Shown here piece after piece: positions 9,516-21,900 of a stretch of DNA of 64,000 bases (positions within the stretch are counted from its first letter, which is position 1; every line of letters begins with the position of its first letter). This DNA is from Piper betle (lineage: Eukaryota; Streptophyta; Magnoliopsida; Piperales; Piperaceae). The position numbers and the translations under genes were made by a program. The notes under the pieces were generated by a model. It had not been told where the DNA came from, did not search any database, and saw only the letters and a list, made by a program, of their open reading frames with translations. The stretch spans positions 1 to 64,000 of the forward strand of contig JAURVB010000132.1 of NCBI GenBank assembly GCA_033002965.1. Reading direction: 5' to 3'.

Positions 9516-12109
9516 TTACTGAGCTCCCCATCCATGACCAAGGCCATAGGCATCCATGTATCCAGTTCCATGGGTTTGATCATGGTGATCGTGGCCAACA
9601 CCATGCTGCCGAGGGAAGTGGTGGTGAGAGTGATGATGGTTGTCATCACCACTGCTTGCTTCTTCCAACAGTTTCTTCACATGCTCTGGGACTGGCTCCT
9701 CTTCCTGCGGTCTAACAGATTTTGGAAGCGAATGCACAAATTCTGCAATTTGCTCCGACAATTCTTCCACTGCATCTTCCTGAAAAAAAATGAGATAAGA
9801 AAAGACAAAATTAGATTTTTTCGATCAGCTTCATCATTAGCCAACAATCTTCTTAACAGGAGCTGGTTTTTTCACAAAAATCGCCAATGACATTCACGGC
9901 AAAAATAGCAAGCAATGGAAGCAGAAGGTTATCTACACAATCAGAAGCCAAAACCATTTTCATTCACTTAATCATTTCATCGTTTAACAAGGTATCCCAA
10001 AATATCTCTCATCCATTTTTGTGGCCTAGTTTCTAATCGTATACACCAGTCCCTGACAACAATTGCCAATCCATACTTTATAAACCCCAAACAGTACCAC
10101 GGCTCGATATAGAAGTCAAAATATGTGTGTGCCACAGAGTAGACCTCCACTGTAGAATACAAGTTCTACAAGGAGACTAGGGCACTTTCGCAGTAATGAA
10201 CTTGATAGTATGCACCTCCCGTCATTGTTTGGAGCTTCCAGCGGAAGCTATAATCATGGTTTCATAAGGAAAAAGAGATCGGGCATTAAATGAAGGTACA
10301 AATCTCTCATGGATAGAACGGTTGAAAGGAAACTAAGGCAGGGCCAAAACATTTTATAAATGATAGAATTGATGCACACTTTCATCCTAGACTGTTCAAG
10401 TGAAAATAAAGTGAAATATATATCAGCCAAACCGAAGAAAGGCAGTACGAAAAAAGGAATCCTGGTCAGCTAAATAGGTCAGTAAGGATGTCATCAATCA
10501 GCCACATGGCAAAACTAATCAAATTACCAACAGTCTTCAACATCATAAAGCATAAGAAGCAGGAACAGCAATTTCAGCTTGGCATTGGTGTGACAGAGGA
10601 AGATCAACAGTTATGCCTAACTTTGATGGCAGCAGTATCCACTCAGAACTGACAAGGCGCACTCAGATGCCGTGGAAGATAGTAATAGAGTGGCAAGTGT
10701 GAAGAATTTTGAAGGATTAGTCGTTTTATGCAACTGATTCATGTTCTATTCTCATTTCTTGTTAGTTAGACCATGGAACGCTAACCAAATTCCTTGGCTA
10801 AGATCTATCTTCTATGCTTCACTGAGGCAAATTTACCCCGAAACCAATCATTGTTTGCAACAAATTTTAAACCATGGTTTTTTCATTACGATCGATAAGA
10901 GGATAAACCATAATCCAAATAATAAATATAATGGACGAGAAATGCTTTCTTACTTGACACCACCTCCCACCAGAATGCTCCACAAATTTTGCCTGTTGGA
11001 CCTCTGAAGCTACTCTTCGTCCTTCCTCACTCCACTCCCTCGACCAGCTCCGCGACCATAGCACCTGAACAGGCAGATTCCTCACCTTCTCCGATCGAGC
11101 CCACTCCCGCAACTCAAAGCTAGCATTTACACTCCTACCCACCGCAACCGCCGCACTCCGGCCACCTTTCCCTTTCAAAAGCACCCGATGCGCCTCCGCC
11201 GCCACCCTGTCAATGGACCGGGAGCAGCACCACCTCAACAGCCCAAAGTAGAAGATGGGCACGCCCAGCACCATCTCCCTCACCACCGGCACCTCCACCG
11301 CCCACATTGGCAGAGCCGGCGCCGCCGCCCCGTCAACCACCGTCACGCTCCTCACAGCCTCACCCCGATCCTCCGCGGCAGCCCACACCGCCCCCGGAAC
11401 AACCCCAGTATCGTGCAACACCAAATGCACCGGCGCCAGACGGAGAGAGTCCACCACCTGCCGGATCACCCGGCCGAGCTCCGCCTCATCACCCACTATC
11501 GACTTCCGAACCTTCCTCTTATGAACTTGAATGGCTTCTTCACCATTGAAGGGAATCTGTCCCGTTTCAATGAGCTGATCGAACCCCCAAAACAAGCCCT
11601 TCTCTTTGATGTCGTAGTAAACCCCCAAAATCCCGCCGGGGTTCTCGACTTCTTCTTCAACGTCCACGTACTTGTCCGAAAACCCAGATCCGGGGAGGTC
11701 GATCGCCACCGCGCGGAGACCCTTGGCCGCCAGCGCCGGGAGGAGGCGACGGAAGGAGAAGGAGCTGCTTCCGAAGCCGTGAATGAGAACCACCGTCTCC
11801 GACCCGTCTCGGGGGCCGTACTCGACGGCGAAGACCTCGGCGGGGGAGCGCCTGGTTCCGACCTCAACCTTAACGGTTCTGCCCGAGGAGTAGTGGTGGC
11901 GGAGATCGTCCGGGAGGCCGAGGAACCATGAGCGCTCTTCGTCGGCGGAGGAGGAAGAAGAGTGGGGAGATCGGGATGAAGAGGGTAGTGATGAGTGCGA
12001 CGGAGGCAGTGAAGTAGAACCAGAATATGAAAGGGTTGTTGGAGGAGGAAATTGTGGGCGATGAAAGGAGCTTGTCCTCCGCCGCACCCTTTCCCTTGGC
12101 GGCCGCCAT
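9516..12109 (-). CDS. Membrane-anchored alpha/beta hydrolase with His-rich tail (frameshift near N-terminus)
   Basis: Two exons: 12,109-10,954 and 9,779-9,516, joined phase 0 at 'GGRWCQ|EDAVEEL'. The ATG at 12,109 gives a short basic start and one membrane segment ('FIFWFYFTASVALITTLF'). The hydrolase domain follows with 'RTVKVEV', oxyanion-loop 'HGFGSSSFSFR', 'AIDLPGSGFSDK' and a nucleophile elbow 'LVLHDTGVVPG'. Asp occupies the usual Ser position, as in haloalkane-dehalogenase-type and MEST-like members. The last exon ends in clustered His and Gly ('HHHSHHH', 'GYMDAYGLGHGWG'), a tail I recall from the plant family. Exon 1 is 1,156 nt, one base over a multiple of three: the membrane segment and 'DEERSWFLGLP' are in different frames, with GGGG at 11,964-11,967 (plus strand) at the break. 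The substrate is unknown. The gene diverges from aminopeptidase P. Confidence 0.8.
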
Positions 12110-12934
12110 GACTAGAGCTCGAAGAAGCGCCTTCGTTGATCAATTACATATACGCACCTCCTCGGACACGGCCAAACAATCATGTCCGCATCTTGAAGCG
12201 GTCGGAATCGGTCTGATTCGACTCGGTGCTAACATCTTTACTTTTGTAATACATATATATATATATAGGAATAAATCTCGTATGCGCACGCCATCTTGGC
12301 TGTGCTCGTATGATCTTGGCCGTTGGATTAGCATCAACGCCGTCTAAGAAAAAAGGGGGGGGCGGCGCCGGCGCCGCCCGCCGCCGCGGCCGACGGCGGA
12401 GGCGGAGAGGCTGCCCGAGCGCCGGCGACGGCCGGGGGCGCCGGCGACGAGGGGACAGGGGCGCGGGCGCGGCACGGCTGGGTGGCGGGCGGAGAGCCGA
12501 GGGCGCGGCGGGGTGGCGGGCGAGGGCCGAGGGCGCGGCGGGGTGGCGGCGGGGGCCGAAGGGGCGGGGCAGGGGTGGCGGCGGGGCCGAGGGCGCGGCG
12601 GGGTGGCGGGCAGGGGACGGGGTGGCAGGCGGGGCGTCGCGCGGCGGGGGTGGCGGGCGGGGGCGTCGCGCGGCGGGGTGGCGGGCGGGGGACGAGCGGC
12701 CGTGGTGTCGCCCGGCGGCGGGGCGGCGGGCCGGCGGGGGCCTGGGGCGGCTAGGTCCGCCGCCCCGTCGCCCGGCGGATACGTCGCCGCCCCCGGCAGG
12801 GCGGCGACGGGGCGAGAGGCAGGGGGGTGGCGTCGAGTCGGCCGGGGTGGCGGTCCGGCAGGACACGACGGAATCCGACAAGGGGTGGAATCCGGAAGAG
12901 AAACAGGTGAGTGGGGAAACAGTATGTTATGTTT

Positions 12935-12962
12935 GGGCCGTTGGATTTCGATCCAACGGCCC
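12935..12962. repeat. Perfect hairpin, 12 bp stem, TTCG loop
   Basis: GGGCCGTTGGAT at 12,935-12,946 is separated by TTCG from its exact reverse complement ATCCAACGGCCC at 12,951-12,962. It sits at the edge of the GC-rich block. 'ccgttggat' words are common near ends of plant DNA transposons, and another occurs at the opposite side of the block (12,314). Confidence 0.8.
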
Positions 12963-12977
12963 TAAAACAAAACGTCC

Positions 12978-13004
12978 CTGCGCTGCCAAAACATGGCAGC
13001 GCAG
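12978..13004. repeat. Perfect hairpin, 11 bp stem, 5 nt loop
   Basis: CTGCGCTGCCA at 12,978-12,988 and its reverse complement TGGCAGCGCAG at 12,994-13,004 enclose AAACA. A similar word pair ('gcgctgcc...ctggcag') occurs at 41,345-41,365 after another GC-rich block, so this hairpin may mark the end of a repeat family. Confidence 0.75.
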
Positions 13005-13514
13005 CACAGCATGTCTATATATATATATATATATATTATGGATAATAGATATGTTATTCATGCAAAAGTTAAATTTAGCTCGTATAAACACAATATCTTG
13101 CTATTTTTAAGCCGTCAGATGTTATCCTTATTTATCGTTGTGTTATACTTGCAAATTTAATTTATATTAAAATTCACCGGTCCAAATTGTACTATTACGT
13201 GAATTGTGAGCTATAGAAGAGAATATCTGGTTGGTATTTGTATAAACTGTATATGGTCAGGTTGGTTGATTGAAAACAAATATTGAACAAGTCTTGCATT
13301 TTGTTTGTAAGAGCAAAATCTAAGCAAAGATTATGTAAATCCAATCATTTGATTCCACAAAGTCTGATGAATTTATGGGTGCCAGTAGACCACACAACAA
13401 CCCTCGTCCAATGACAAAAGACCGAACAAGACACGACTTCCTGCCAACTCGGAGCTTATCTGATCGCCGCTTCTCCATCCACCCCCACGCTCCGTGGAGT
13501 CGTCGGCGGTGGCG

Positions 13515-14406
13515 ATGGTCTTCGCCGGCGGTTTCTCTTCGCCGTTAGCGCGAGCAATCAACCTCTATTACTCGCCTCACCGCTCTCGCGCCGCCGCCCC
13601 TCTCTTCTCCGCGTCTCTCCCTCTCCTCTTCCACTCTGATCGCTCGCCCGCCACCCGCCGCCGGCTCCCGCTCCCGAGGCCCTCCGACTGGTTCGTGCGG
13701 TGCTCCTTCGGCTCTATCACGGCCAAGCCGTCCTCCGAGCTTCGGAAGCATGGGAACTATCCGGCGCCGGACGAGAAGCTCCTCGCTCTCCGCGAGCTCT
13801 TCGCCAGGCCTGGAATCGGAATCGATGCGTATATCATTCCATCCGAGGATGCTCATCACGTCTGTACAATTGAAAAAACGAATTTGAATCACCCTTGTTT
13901 TCATTACATCCGAGGTAATTGTTTGTTTGTGTTTGTTCTTGGTGGTATCATCTAGAGCGAGTTCATTGCCGAGTGTTACCAGAGAAGGGCGTACATTAGT
14001 GGTTTCACGGGTAGCGCTGGTACTGCTGTTGTCACTAAAGATAAAGCAGCTCTTTGGACCGATGGGCGCTATTTCCTCCAGGTTTCGTGATCGTCTTTGT
14101 GTCTGTAGTTTCATGAGTTTTCCACACATTTGATGTTGTGTATTATGTTTTTTCTTCTTCTTTATATTATTATATATATATATGAGTAGGCTGAGCAGCA
14201 TTTAAATTCAAATTGGACACTGATGAGGTCTGGGAATCCGGGTGTTCCCACTATTAGTGAATGGCTTAATGAAGTGCTTAATCCTGGTTGCAGGGTTGGA
14301 ATTGATCCTGTAAGCTTTTTCTTTTTAATGACGTTGAGCATGAACGATTTCCCATTTATAGACAGGCTAGGCATGTGGAAGATTAAAAAAAAAATGGACG
14401 ATTTCT

Positions 14407-14450
<44 letters not shown>

Positions 14451-17400
14451 CTGCTTTGATTCTGACATTGGAACAGTTTCTATTTTCTTTTGATGCAGCG
14501 GAGGATTTGAAGGAGAAAATTTCACAAAGAACTCTTGATTTGGTGTTCTTATCAGAGTCTAACCTGGTGGATGAAATCTGGAAGGAGTCGAGACCACTGC
14601 CCCCAGCGAAGCCTATCAGAGTTCATGATATCAAGTATGCTGGCAACGATGTCACATCAAAGCTATCTTCCTTAAGATCTCAGGCTGCTGAAGCTGGTGC
14701 CACCGCTATTGTTATCTCTATGTTGGATGAAATTGCCTGGCTTTTAAACTTGGTAAAGTATAATCCACGAACAATGCAAGCTTTAAGGTTGTTTGGTTAA
14801 ATCACAACTAAAAATTTCTGTTCTTCTTTAAATGATATTTTTACCAATTATTTCTAACCTCATTTAACTTATTGCTCCACCTGCAATGCTTTGTTTTTTG
14901 TTATTTTGCAGAGGGGAAATGATGTTCCTCACTCGCCTGTTGCATATGCATATCTGATTGTTGAAATTAATAGTGCAAGCTTGTTTATTGACAATTCCAA
15001 GGTGACACCAGAGGTAATGCTGCACTTGTTGGCTGCTGGTGTTGAGCTGAAGCCATACGAGGCAATTCTTTCCGAAGTGAAAAGGCATGTTTTGGTTGTT
15101 AGAGAACATAATTTTGTCCAGATTTTCTTTTAGTAGGACAGTGTGTGAAGCCAGCCCTTCATCAAGGGTGACTTTCTTAATACCCTTTTATTCAGCTTGG
15201 CAGCGCAAGGATCCAAGCTTTGGTTGGACACGTCTAGTGTAAATGCTGCAATTGTCAATGCCTACAGAGCTGCTTGTGATGCATCTTTGGTGAAGTTTGC
15301 TAAGGGCACCGAGAACTCCCTTGGGGTCTACAGGTTTTCACCTGTTACTATGGCAAAGGCTCTGAAAAATGATGCTGAAATTGAAGGAATGAAAAATGCT
15401 CATCTCAGGTATTTATTCACCCCTTATTTGTTACTCTATTTTTCATTGTCTGATGAAGAAATTATTATTTCCTCTATTAGGGTTGTGCCCCAGGCTGAAA
15501 AAATAAATTGTCAGCCAAGAGCTCTGGTTAGGTCTATCCAAATTATTGTAGCTGTCTAACCTTTCAATTTGTTGGTGAATTTTGCAGCTGTAGCCTAAAA
15601 TAAAGGTTTGTCTCCTGTATTGAATTTTGCAGCTGTAGCCTAAAATAAAGGTTTATCTCCTGTATTGAATGCTAATCAAGCTATTTTTATAAGAAGGTAT
15701 CTAACTTGCACATTAAGTGTGAGAATTTCAAATGAAGTAGCAATTTTTTTCACATGGAATGAATGAGAACAAGGGTTATAACTTCTGTGTCTGATCCATT
15801 TTCTTAAATACTCTCTTCCCTCTCAGACTTATGCTCTAAACTGAATAGTCTAATATAATTGGGAGGGTAGGTAGTATTTAACTCATTGGTATTATTGTCT
15901 GGCTACAATACTCTGTAATATCCTTTATTACACCTTAATTATAAGACATAAAAAGGATTTACTTGTGATGTTCTTTTTTATTTCTTTATCCAACATACCT
16001 GTGATAGCTTTCATTGAGCTGTCATTCTTCTTGGATGAAAACATTTCATGTGAATGGTACCTTCCACAGAGATGCAGCAGCTCTGGCAGAATTTTGGGCT
16101 TGGCTAGAGGATGAAATTCACTTAAATGTAGCACTCACTGAAGTTGAAGTGGCAGATAAATTACTTCACTTTCGAGCAAAGCAGGAGGGGTTCTTGGATA
16201 CAAGCTTTGACACCATTTGTGGTGAGTTCCTGAAATCTAGATCTGTCCATTTTACATGCAATATATTCATCCATTATATCTGATAATGTACAAAAACGTC
16301 AAAAGTTAGATGAAGATGAAGGGAGCAGAGAAACAAGAGTGAGAGCAAGCTATTTATTGGTTATTATGTCATTTTAGTGTTGCTCTGAAGAAATAAATTA
16401 AGAAAGATAGGTCTGTTTTAATATTATTAGGCTGAGGCAAATTTTTGGATGACATGTATCCTATCTTTTTATGAAATTGTCAAACTTGTTCCTGGATTAC
16501 CGAACTAGCTGACTTGTAAATCATAGTTCCTGATTACTTATGGATTGCATAATTGTGAGGCAAACTTTTTAAACTATTAGCAAATATAGCTTTTATGAGG
16601 AATGTGATTCATATTCATACGAGAAGGCAATCTAGTGACTAGGCTGAACTAAGTCACAGAATGATTGCATTATAATGTTTGTTCTTAATCATTGGAGTGT
16701 CCCAAAAATAAGTATGCATCAATAAATAGTTGGACTCATCTAATGTTAATTTTTTAATACTAACAACTTTCCTTTTTGCTAGCTCTAATCTTTTCAGAGC
16801 TTGAGATATATAAAATAAAAGTTTATTTGATTTTATGATGAATTATGTAAGTCTAGCAAAAGTTGCATTCACTATTAGCTTTCTTTTTTTTTACTTTCCT
16901 CTTTTACTGAATTACCAATTTCTGTGGTTATAAAATTTTTGGAGTTTCTTGTTCAATAAATTATCACATATTGTAAATACAGCTTCAGGTGCAAATGGTG
17001 CCATCATACACTACAGACCTGAGCCTGCAACCTGTGGTATTGTTGATGATAAAAAGCTCTTCTTGTTAGATAGTGGTGCGCAGTATATTGATGGAACCAC
17101 TGATATAACAAGAACAGTGCATTTTGGCGAGCCAACTCCCAGGCAAAAGGAATGTTTTACAAGAGTTCTACAGGTATCTTTCTGGTTCTGATTTTTGTTT
17201 TCTATACATGTGACGTCCATCTCATTTGTCATATGTTTGTTTCCTATCTATTAATTTTATACTCGTTCTTGAAAATGGGATTATGTTCGTGGACGTCATG
17301 AACCATGTTCTGCTTGCCTTTATCAGTTTATGATCTTTTAAGAAATTGTTCATTCCAATTTGTGGTTTGCTATCTCAATATAGTTTTTGGATTCAGTGGT

Positions 17401-18900
17401 TTGCATTTGTGCAGCTGTCTAAAATCCCTTCTCCATGATCAGTGGGCTTCGTTATTTCTCAGAGTAGAAAATTAATTTAGCTGAAGGTGTGGACATTCAT
17501 GTTGAATGGTTTTAGCTACTGCATTTGGCAAGTTATATCTTTTCTGCCTCGCATCTGTTTTTGATAGGGTCATATAGCACTTGATCAAGCAGTGTTCCCT
17601 GAAAATATTCCTGGTTTTGCACTTGACTCATTGGCTAGGTCTTCTCTTTGGAAGATTGGGCTCGACTACCGACATGGTACTGTTAATCCTTCTTTTTTCT
17701 TTTTGTTTTCAAGTTTGATGATAGCAGCCTGTGTGGTTCTAAGTATTTGGGCGCTGGTAATGGCTGTGTCCTGGTTCAGGAACTGGTCATGGTGTTGGGG
17801 CTGCGTTAAACGTGCATGAAGGTCCTCAGAGCATAAGCTTTAGATATGGAAATATGACAGGGTTGCATAGAGGAATGATTGTTAGTAATGAACCTGGTTA
17901 TTACGAAGATCACTCATTTGGCATACGCATTGAGGTATTATATATGCTTATATTGTCAGAGTTAGTATACCTACCATATAGTAAAATCTTGGTCGTTCAT
18001 ACAGCTTTGGGTATATCTGTTTCTTATGAAAATTTATGCTCAGTTCTTAGAGCTTTGGATGGATATGGTTCTTGTATGCCCTTAAATATACTTTGTCTGC
18101 CTTGCACAGAACCTTCTCTATGTGAAGGAAATTGATACACCAAACCGCTTTGGGGGAATTAGATATCTTGGCTTTGAAAAGCTAACTTACATCCCCATAC
18201 AGGTATCTGTTGACAAGCACCATTCTGCATTTTACTTCTCAAGTGCTTTTTTGTCAAACATCAAATCAATGAATTGGGGACATTTCGCTTGGCATGCTGG
18301 TGTGGAAGTTTAAGCTGTCATGTATTCTACTGTCTTTAGTATTCTTGATCGTTGGTTACTTGCAGTCACGTTTATTGAGTTCATCTTTATTGATTCGCTA
18401 TATATTTGTCCTATTTAAGTCTTTGGAAGCTTTTACATGCCTCTCTAACAGTATTTCCGTTGATGGTGTTTCAGAATAAAATGCTTGACTTGTCATTATT
18501 GACTTCAGCTGAAATCAAATGGGTCAATGATTACCATGATCAAGTTTGGGAAAAGGTAAGAAAAGTTTCCTGTATGTCCAAGTAAAGTTTATGAAACATT
18601 TATAGACTTAAGCGATCAAAAGTGAAATGAAACTGATTTGTTTTATTAGAAAATATAATTTAGACATACTTGTTTGTGAAAATTAATCAGGTGAAGGCTG
18701 AGACAGTGTTCTTGCAGATGTAGACAGAGCAACTTCATATTTTTTCTGTAGCATTAAAAATCTCAAGGCTCAATATTCATGAACACAAATCAATCTCTTT
18801 CTTGTTTTCTATTTCCAACGAGTGACAGGTCTCACCAATGGTGGATGGTCCTGCCTTACAGTGGCTTTGGAATAATACTCGGCCGCTGCCTGCAAAGTAA
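13515..18900 (+). CDS. APP2: Xaa-Pro aminopeptidase P, plastid-type (M24B)
   Basis: Thirteen exons give 701 codons plus stop: 13,515-13,859; 13,956-14,081; 14,190-14,309; 14,477-14,752; 14,912-15,084; 15,196-15,408; 16,070-16,221; 16,983-17,173; 17,568-17,676; 17,780-17,934; 18,110-18,202; 18,475-18,555; 18,829-18,900 (AAG TAA). All phases fit and no exon has a stop. The start is the first ATG; an upstream in-frame GTG at 13,494 is not used. The first 70 residues are Ser/Arg/Pro-rich, like a plastid transit peptide. The creatinase-like N-terminal domains ('[11 protein letters not shown]', '[12 protein letters not shown]', '[11 protein letters not shown]') precede the catalytic fold. Metal ligands are visible: Asp in '[18 protein letters not shown]' (about 498-509), His in 'GTGHGVG' (about 571), Glu in 'NEPGYYED' (about 606) and 'GIRIEN' (about 620). 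Family members remove N-terminal residues before proline using two metal ions. Intron 5 has a GC donor. Confidence 0.93.
14411..14448. repeat. (TA)n microsatellite in aminopeptidase P intron 3
   Basis: An uninterrupted run of alternating T and A lies in the intron between 14,309 and 14,477. It is a simple repeat. Confidence 0.85.
15577..15666 (+). repeat. 45 bp tandem duplication in aminopeptidase P intron 6
   Basis: The unit starting 'gaattttgcagctgtagcc' occurs twice back to back (15,577-15,621 and 15,622-15,666) with one mismatch (g/a). Each copy contains 'ttttgcag', which resembles a 3' splice site, but the frame-consistent acceptor is at 16,069. Confidence 0.85.
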
Positions 18901-21900
18901 TTCTTTCTCCTGTATTTTCCTCAAAATCTATTGTATCTTCCTCTCTTAAATTGTTGTAATTGCCAATACATACAGATAGCCCAATTGATGCAGTGTACCG
19001 TCTTGCCCAGTTTGTGAAACCGCCTCTTTTACTGTTATTTTCATCATTTTGATTTGTCCTCTCTAATTTACTTGGTTATAGCATATCATCGTCCTTTTAG
19101 CCGAATTGTATATTTGCTTGAGTTGGGTGAGCGCATCATTTCTTGGGAGCGGCTCATGCCGGATCGGACGAGGATGGATGACGATTCAAAAGGTATGATT
19201 CTTTCGGGGACACTAAACGGAAACAGAGGCAGGCTTTTACCTTCTGTCATTTCAACTTTCACCTCTTTGAGAATACTGCTGTTTCCTATTACCAGATCAT
19301 ATCAACGGTTTTCTTTTATTTTGCTGTGGCCTGACCATGCCCGGGGTCGTTTGTACCCTTTATATTGACAAACTGTGTTCTTGTTGATACACATTAGTAA
19401 TTAATTAAAATCTGGAAGTTCTTGAAACACAGGCGAACGCTTTTAGGCTGGAACACACTTAAATAGCAGCTCAGCTGAGCTCCCGCATTATGGCCATCCC
19501 TATCTGAAACAATAAAGAAGAGGACAGATGTGTAGCACTTCAAATTTATTTATTTAGACGGATGTTCTTTAGTGAGACAAAAAGGGCCACATAGTTTAGA
19601 GTCTTGGGCACTGTGTAGTTTGCAAGTACCAGGGATCTGCCTTTTGTGTGGCTGGCCATCCCTATCTGAAGGCGTGTCCAGTATTGTGTGCTGGGTTTCA
19701 AGTGTTGCCTTCGGAATGAGGGCTCTCGTCCACAAATGGTACCTGCTATTTCGCTGAAAATGGCCTGTGTAATCCATCAATACGCAACCTCAGCCCAACG
19801 TTTGCGGACCACGAGGGTAAGGAACGATGCCCTAGCTGCCTGGACTTTGTACAGACTGACGAAGAAGTGTAGGACCAAAATACTCCAATTTCTACACAAA
19901 GTCTGTCGCGTACGGTGAATTGCAAAAACGCTGATTGAGTAATGTCTTGATTTTTAGCAATTCAAGAATTTAAAATGCAGGATACCGTGAAGGATAACTT
20001 GATTTTTGTAGAGTGTGGGTGTGGATAAGCTCTGTCACACTTCCCCGGCTGCTGATTCGTCCACGAAACTTGCCACCTTCAAAATGTCTGTCCTCGCAAA
20101 CCCCTCCTCGCTTGGAAAAAATAAAAATAAAAAATCTCTCCTGTAACGCTTAGGTCAATCTATGGTTAGCACTGAGCATTTGAAAAGAGAGATAATAAAG
20201 GGCTTGAGGATGCTTGGGAGTAAACCCTGAGAGAGTAACAGAATATCTGTTCGTTTTGAAGAACAGGGTCGGGTATCTGCATCCAACTCCTTGTAGCACC
20301 TACTACTTCACATTACTAAAAGACAAATTTTGATTACGTTGAAGCGATAAAGACAGATTTTTATTAGCCTGCATCTCGCACTGAACCCCTAACTACCTAA
20401 AGTCATAAATAGCCCAATGTAGAGCTAGGCCCAATGTGGGACCACCAGCTATGAACATTTGCGTCCTCCAATTATTCACACACAAGTGGCGTTTATTCAT
20501 CATATATACTTTTTCTCTGAAAAAAAAGGCTGAGATATGTATACATTGTCATGCGATGCTCAGTCGCCCGAAAGAAGTCGTGCCCTATTTGTCTATTGTT
20601 GTATGATTGGCATTAAAATTATTTAAAGACGTTGGTGGATTTACATTATGGCATTTTGATGCGCTAAGCGTGGAGGCATATGTGGCCACGAGGGTACACT
20701 TAAACAAATGTAGCTGCCTAAACAAGAAAAGAGGAAATCCCAGAGGCGACAAGATATTGTGGTGATATGATGGAAATGGAATATATGTAGATATATATAA
20801 AAGGAAATAAACAAGATATCCATCAAAAGAGGAAAGAGCGACCTCAATAATCGAGACATCATCTTAGTTATTCCTCACTCACTGTTTTGTTGTTTAAAAA
20901 GAAAGTATTCACATCCATCTCTACGTATGACAGATACACGAAGGAATTACCCAGCAAGGTAACACAGTTATCACCGTATTACTAATACAGTGCTATGAAT
21001 GAATACACCTTGTTCATCAAGCACTCAGTTTTCGCGGAAGCAGAAGTCAATCATGGCGGGTGAGTTTGATTGGCTGGCTAGTCTGCATCATCCATCTCTT
21101 TAAAGGGACCATCCAATCAATCCAATCCAATCCAGCAGCTACGCAGAGACTTTTCCCAAGATCTCAGAGGCGTCACCTAGTCAAATTCCCAGGCTCTAGA
21201 AAAAGCTCGAGAGGTGAAAACTGAAGCTGACAAAGGAATCTTGACAAGGGAATTCAAAGTAGATAACCTGATCCACTTTTGTCATTGTTATGGTCCTCCC
21301 TCCCTCCCTCCCTATATTGACCTTTTTTATCCGGTGAGGTGTGGCCTCTTCCATTCATTTATATAGATATGTGTAAAACAAGACGCTTCCCATTTTTTTA
21401 TATTTAAGCAAAAGAAACGGATTTCAACGCAAAAAAGCTCAGCCCACATGAAGAAGCCGCTCTCAGATCAGTCTCGGCATTTTTGCAGCAAGTGCCTGTT
21501 TTTCTTTTGTTCTTTGGTATTTGTCTGTTTGCACTTAGTTGATACATCTATATAACCAGCTGGATGATGGGGCTTTGCTTGGCGGACTTCAAAGCTAAGC
21601 TGTTCACTTCGCATTGGGAATGTTCACCTTCCAATGTCGGCAATCACTCTTACCTGGGCGTGCACTCTTGTGTTCCGCCCTTCTGGGTCGACATGTAAGA
21701 TCGGTTTGCGACAAAGAAGGCAGACGATTGATCCATCCATCAAAAGAAACAGCGACATCTCTTTCTGAGATTCTCATCAAAAAGAGTCTGGCGGCCGCAG
21801 AGGAGGAATAGGAAACATTGAGATGCATGCCCTGGTGCCGGGTGTCTCTCCGTATAAGAGATGCAATGCAATCAAATAAATTGGAATGTTACAGAAATAA

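Larger units (their letters stand above)
12110..13514. promoter_or_regulatory. Divergent intergenic/promoter region with GC-rich insertion
   Basis: This 1.4 kb separates the start codons of the hydrolase (-) and aminopeptidase P (+), so it must hold both promoters. The middle (about 12,350-12,850) is extremely GC-rich and dominated by 'ggcggg' and 'gggtggcgg' words. It is flanked by 'ggccgttggatt' on the left (12,314) and by two hairpins on the right. The layout suggests a non-autonomous transposon inserted between the genes. I could not identify individual core promoter elements with confidence. Confidence 0.5.

Noticed and set aside
9417..9890. 157-codon plus-strand frame
   Set aside because: Antisense of the His-rich last exon of the hydrolase.
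11188..11931. 247-codon plus-strand frame
   Set aside because: Exact antisense of the hydrolase catalytic exon, with no family features of its own.
12310..13110. Long Gly/Arg-rich open frames on the plus strand and Pro/Arg-rich frames on the minus strand (12,180-12,881)
   Set aside because: Open in several frames at once, extreme GC composition, no motif or homology pattern; a composition artefact of the GC-rich block.
13494..13514. Upstream start of aminopeptidase P at 13,494
   Set aside because: The codon there is GTG; the first ATG in frame is at 13,515.
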